Of a DNA stretch of 64,000 nucleotides, positions 62,379-64,000 are shown piece by piece. This stretch comes from Arthrobacter sp. PsM3 (GTDB lineage Bacteria > Actinomycetota > Actinomycetes > Actinomycetales > Micrococcaceae): the NCBI RefSeq assembly GCF_030433895.1, contig NZ_JARUXE010000006.1:90951-154950 (forward strand), given 5' to 3'. The notes beneath the pieces were generated by a model. The model was given only the letters and a program-made list of their open reading frames with translations. It did not search any database and was not told the DNA's origin. A program made the translations under genes and the position numbers. Numbering within the stretch: the stretch's first letter is position 1; every line of letters begins with the position of its first letter.

Positions 62379-62394
62379 TGTTTCACGTGAAACA
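62379..62394. other. parS site 6 (perfect)
   Basis: TGTTTCACGTGAAACA, flanked on both sides by DnaA-box clusters about 250 and 95 bp away. Confidence 0.95.
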
Positions 62395-62488
62395 GCGTGT
62401 TCCTGGGTCCGCAAACGGGGCCGGACGGTGTCCTGACTTGACGAGTGTCTGCTGAGGTCAGCGGACCGGTAGGTCCAAAACCGCGGGG

Positions 62489-62521
62489 TAATCCACAAAG
62501 TTATCCACAGTGATATCCACT
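62489..62521 (+). other. DnaA-box cluster B
   Basis: TAATCCACA (62489-62497), an exact TTATCCACA (62501-62509) and GATATCCACT (62512-62521) are tandem and in the same orientation as cluster A. Together with cluster A they could form a DnaA-binding region or part of the origin. Confidence 0.7.
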
Positions 62522-63687
62522 GCCCTTTCCACCGCCTGAGCTAATCCAGGCACGCACAATTTGGAACCTCACGCCCGCACAGCGACTGCCCGTCGAGAGC
62601 AGCGTGTCACTCCCCACCGCAGAACCCGAAGGCCCAAGGCCACAAGAGCGATACAGCCGGATCACTGCCCGACCGGACGAGCCCCGCGCCGGACGCTGCC
62701 GCATCTAGCGGATGGTCCCTCGGCCGGCTCTGTGCCGAGCCGGGCTCTCCAGCTGGCCAGCGAGCCAGCGACCCTCCGACCCAGTGAGCCAGCCAGCGAC
62801 CGCAGACTGTCCGCCAGGTCCATCGGCTCGGCCAGCGTGGCTGTCGGGGAGCGGGGCAGGCCAATCAGCGGGTGGGACGGCCGAACCCACCACATCAGGA
62901 TCCGCCGCCGATCGTTGTATAAGGGGCGTGAACTGCCCGCCCTGAACTGACGTCAGCCCTGCCTGGGCTGCCCCTCTTCTGATTCGATTCACCGTGGACT
63001 GGGGGATATATAGACTCGTTCCAAGGCACGTGGACCGGCCAGGAGGCTGCTGCGCGGGCGGGGGGAGCCTGGCTAAAGGCACTGGACTTGTCGACGGCTA
63101 GGTAGGCCGCGGCCCGCCTGATCGTCCAGCCCGCCGCACCGGTGGCCCAGTGTCCCGTCATCGGGCCACCCCGTGGAATACTTCCTGTCCGCAGCGGAAA
63201 GACGGGCTGCAGCTTGATGACGACTGACCACGGGGGGCCCGGACAGGGTGCCCACCTGCGCCCGGAGACAGCAGGCTTCCAGTGACGGTAGGGCTAGACA
63301 CGGTCACGGTATCGGCGGTCTGGCAGCCAGTGGTCGCAGGAGCGACACTGCCAATTTCCTGCGAGGCTGGACGGGCGGCCGGATCCTAACGACCAATCGA
63401 AGCCGGGCCCAGGGTGTACTGCGCTGGCGAATCCTTCGTACTGTGGACAGGGATGGCTTCCCACTGGCTCGACATTGCTCCCATTGGATCAGGCGGCCGT
63501 CCGAGGCCGTCCGTCGCCTCAGATGAGACTCTCGCAGCCATGTCGCGGCACAGCTCTCGCAGGGGCGTCGCAGGGCGCCCAAGCACTGTAACCGGCCGTA
63601 GCAGGGGTCCCATGACTCTCCAGCTGAAGGCAGCGGCGACGGTGCCCACAAGTTCGGCAGAATCCTTGCATAGCCCTGCAGCCTCAA

Positions 63688-63703
63688 CGTTTCACGTGAA
63701 ACC
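63688..63703. other. parS site 7
   Basis: CGTTTCACGTGAAACC; both outer bases differ from the consensus but the 14-bp palindromic core (63689-63702) is intact. Confidence 0.88.
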
Positions 63704-64000
63704 TAAACACCCTCAAAGCCGTTGAGCATGTCCGCAAGCCGAGGCAGGACAGAGGGCCATGAGAGACCCAGGAGGGTCCATCGCCCCCTCCCGCCATGTG
63801 ATCTACCCGGGGAAGAATCGATGCCCCAGGGTACGTAAGCGGAGCGCAATGGCTCCGCGTTAGCGACAGGATCCGGCTCCTCCACGGTTGTGCACCGGAC
63901 GAGTATTGACCAGTGAGACTCAAGCGTCCGCTTGATAGGTCCCGTGGTTGTCTGTTCTACGGCGACGAACTTGCGTTCACGCCACCGCTCGGACCAGGCC
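63703..64000 (-). CDS. possible 3' end of an unidentified gene (cut by window edge)
   Basis: One reverse frame is open from the window edge to a TAG at 63703-63705, adjoining parS site 7. It reads AWSERWRERKFVAVEQTTTG, then continues through IKRTLESHWSILVRC and ends LADMLNGFEGV, about 98 residues. No family is recognised. The first part (before about 63900) looks more protein-like than the Gly/Arg/Ser-rich end, so it may be the tail of a real gene or a chance frame. Confidence 0.25.
   Translation of the reverse strand, partial: AWSERWRERKFVAVEQTTTGPIKRTLESHWSILVRCTTVEEPDPVANAEPLRSAYVPWGIDSSPGRSHGGRGRWTLLGLSWPSVLPRLADMLNGFEGV

Larger units (their letters stand above)
59640..64000. other. 4.4-kb gene-free parS / replication-control region
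   Basis: No reading frame in this stretch has a good ribosome binding site, recognisable domain or consistent codon pattern. All frames longer than 80 codons appear as chance openings on both strands. The region is visibly AT-richer than the rest in its first 1.5 kb. It contains seven ParB-site cores, two DnaA-box clusters and a 7-bp tandem repeat, each listed separately. It directly follows the trxA terminator and continues beyond the window edge. In related genomes parB/parA, rsmG, yidC, rnpA, rpmH and dnaA usually come next. Confidence 0.75.

Noticed and set aside
59640..64000. Numerous frames of 60-150 codons on both strands of the parS region, for example 61579-62028 and 62561-62950
   Set aside because: They overlap one another on both strands, lack ribosome binding sites, and their translations are Arg/Pro/Ser-rich without recognisable motifs. 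I treat the region as non-coding.
1..64000. tRNA, rRNA, insertion-sequence or prophage content
   Set aside because: I looked for T-loop-like sequences, transposase motifs and phage structural genes and found none.

Overview
The window is high-GC actinobacterial chromosome. The most likely source is a member of the Micrococcaceae close to Arthrobacter/Pseudarthrobacter. This rests on the rpsF-ssb-rpsR-rplI cluster with dnaB nearby, the CCA-transferase / NUDIX / murJ / trxB / trxA order next to parS sites, the CGNR and CsoR families, and the frequent GTG/TTG starts. The genus is inferred from gene order and style, not from any search. No rRNA, tRNA, insertion sequence, prophage or CRISPR array was seen.

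Layout. 1-3.3 kb: the start of an ATP-dependent DNA ligase, a BNR-repeat protein paired with a MoaD/ThiS-type sulfur carrier, and a universal stress protein. 3.4-6.7 kb: a C-rich small-RNA candidate, then a copper operon (csoR-copZ-copA) behind two palindromic operators. 6.7-14.3 kb: small and membrane proteins, an orphan WXG100 protein, a CGNR regulator divergent from an EamA exporter, a MATE exporter, a DoxX protein behind two MarR-like palindromes, and a tandem hot-dog thioesterase. 14.3-21.2 kb: dnaB with DnaA-box-like sites upstream, two membrane-anchored proteins with L7/L12-like domains, an FMN reductase, a frameshifted phzF, and the rplI-rpsR-ssb-rpsF operon. 21.4-26 kb: a DUF1345 protein, an M18 aminopeptidase, an intradiol-dioxygenase-like lipoprotein and an amino-acid permease. 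26.3-34 kb: a four-gene ABC transporter/two-component operon, a PAP2-lipid kinase fusion, and a DeoR regulator coupled to an MFS transporter. 34-39.5 kb: a lactate utilisation module (FAD/Fe-S dehydrogenase, lactate permease, divergent GntR regulator). 39.5-47.4 kb: an ABC-F ATPase, a penicillin-binding lipoprotein, a two-component system whose response regulator carries an in-frame stop, and a divergent ABC exporter. 47.5-54.1 kb: a phytoene-desaturase-like oxidoreductase, a GT87-like membrane protein, small ORFs, a histidine phosphatase, the CCA-adding enzyme and a NUDIX hydrolase. 54.2-59.6 kb: murJ, a split-off MviN-type pseudokinase with an extracellular domain, trxB and trxA.

The last 4.4 kb (59.6-64 kb) has no convincing gene. 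It holds seven copies of the ParB site core GTTTCACGTGAAAC, two clusters of DnaA-box-like sequences, and an eight-copy 7-bp tandem repeat. It looks like the chromosomal centromere region, possibly with replication-initiator binding. Other signals that annotation alone would miss are a three-copy family of long palindromes in intergenic gaps, a cluster of GGACATGTCC-like palindromes, two broken genes, and a 31-codon ORF with a very strong ribosome binding site.
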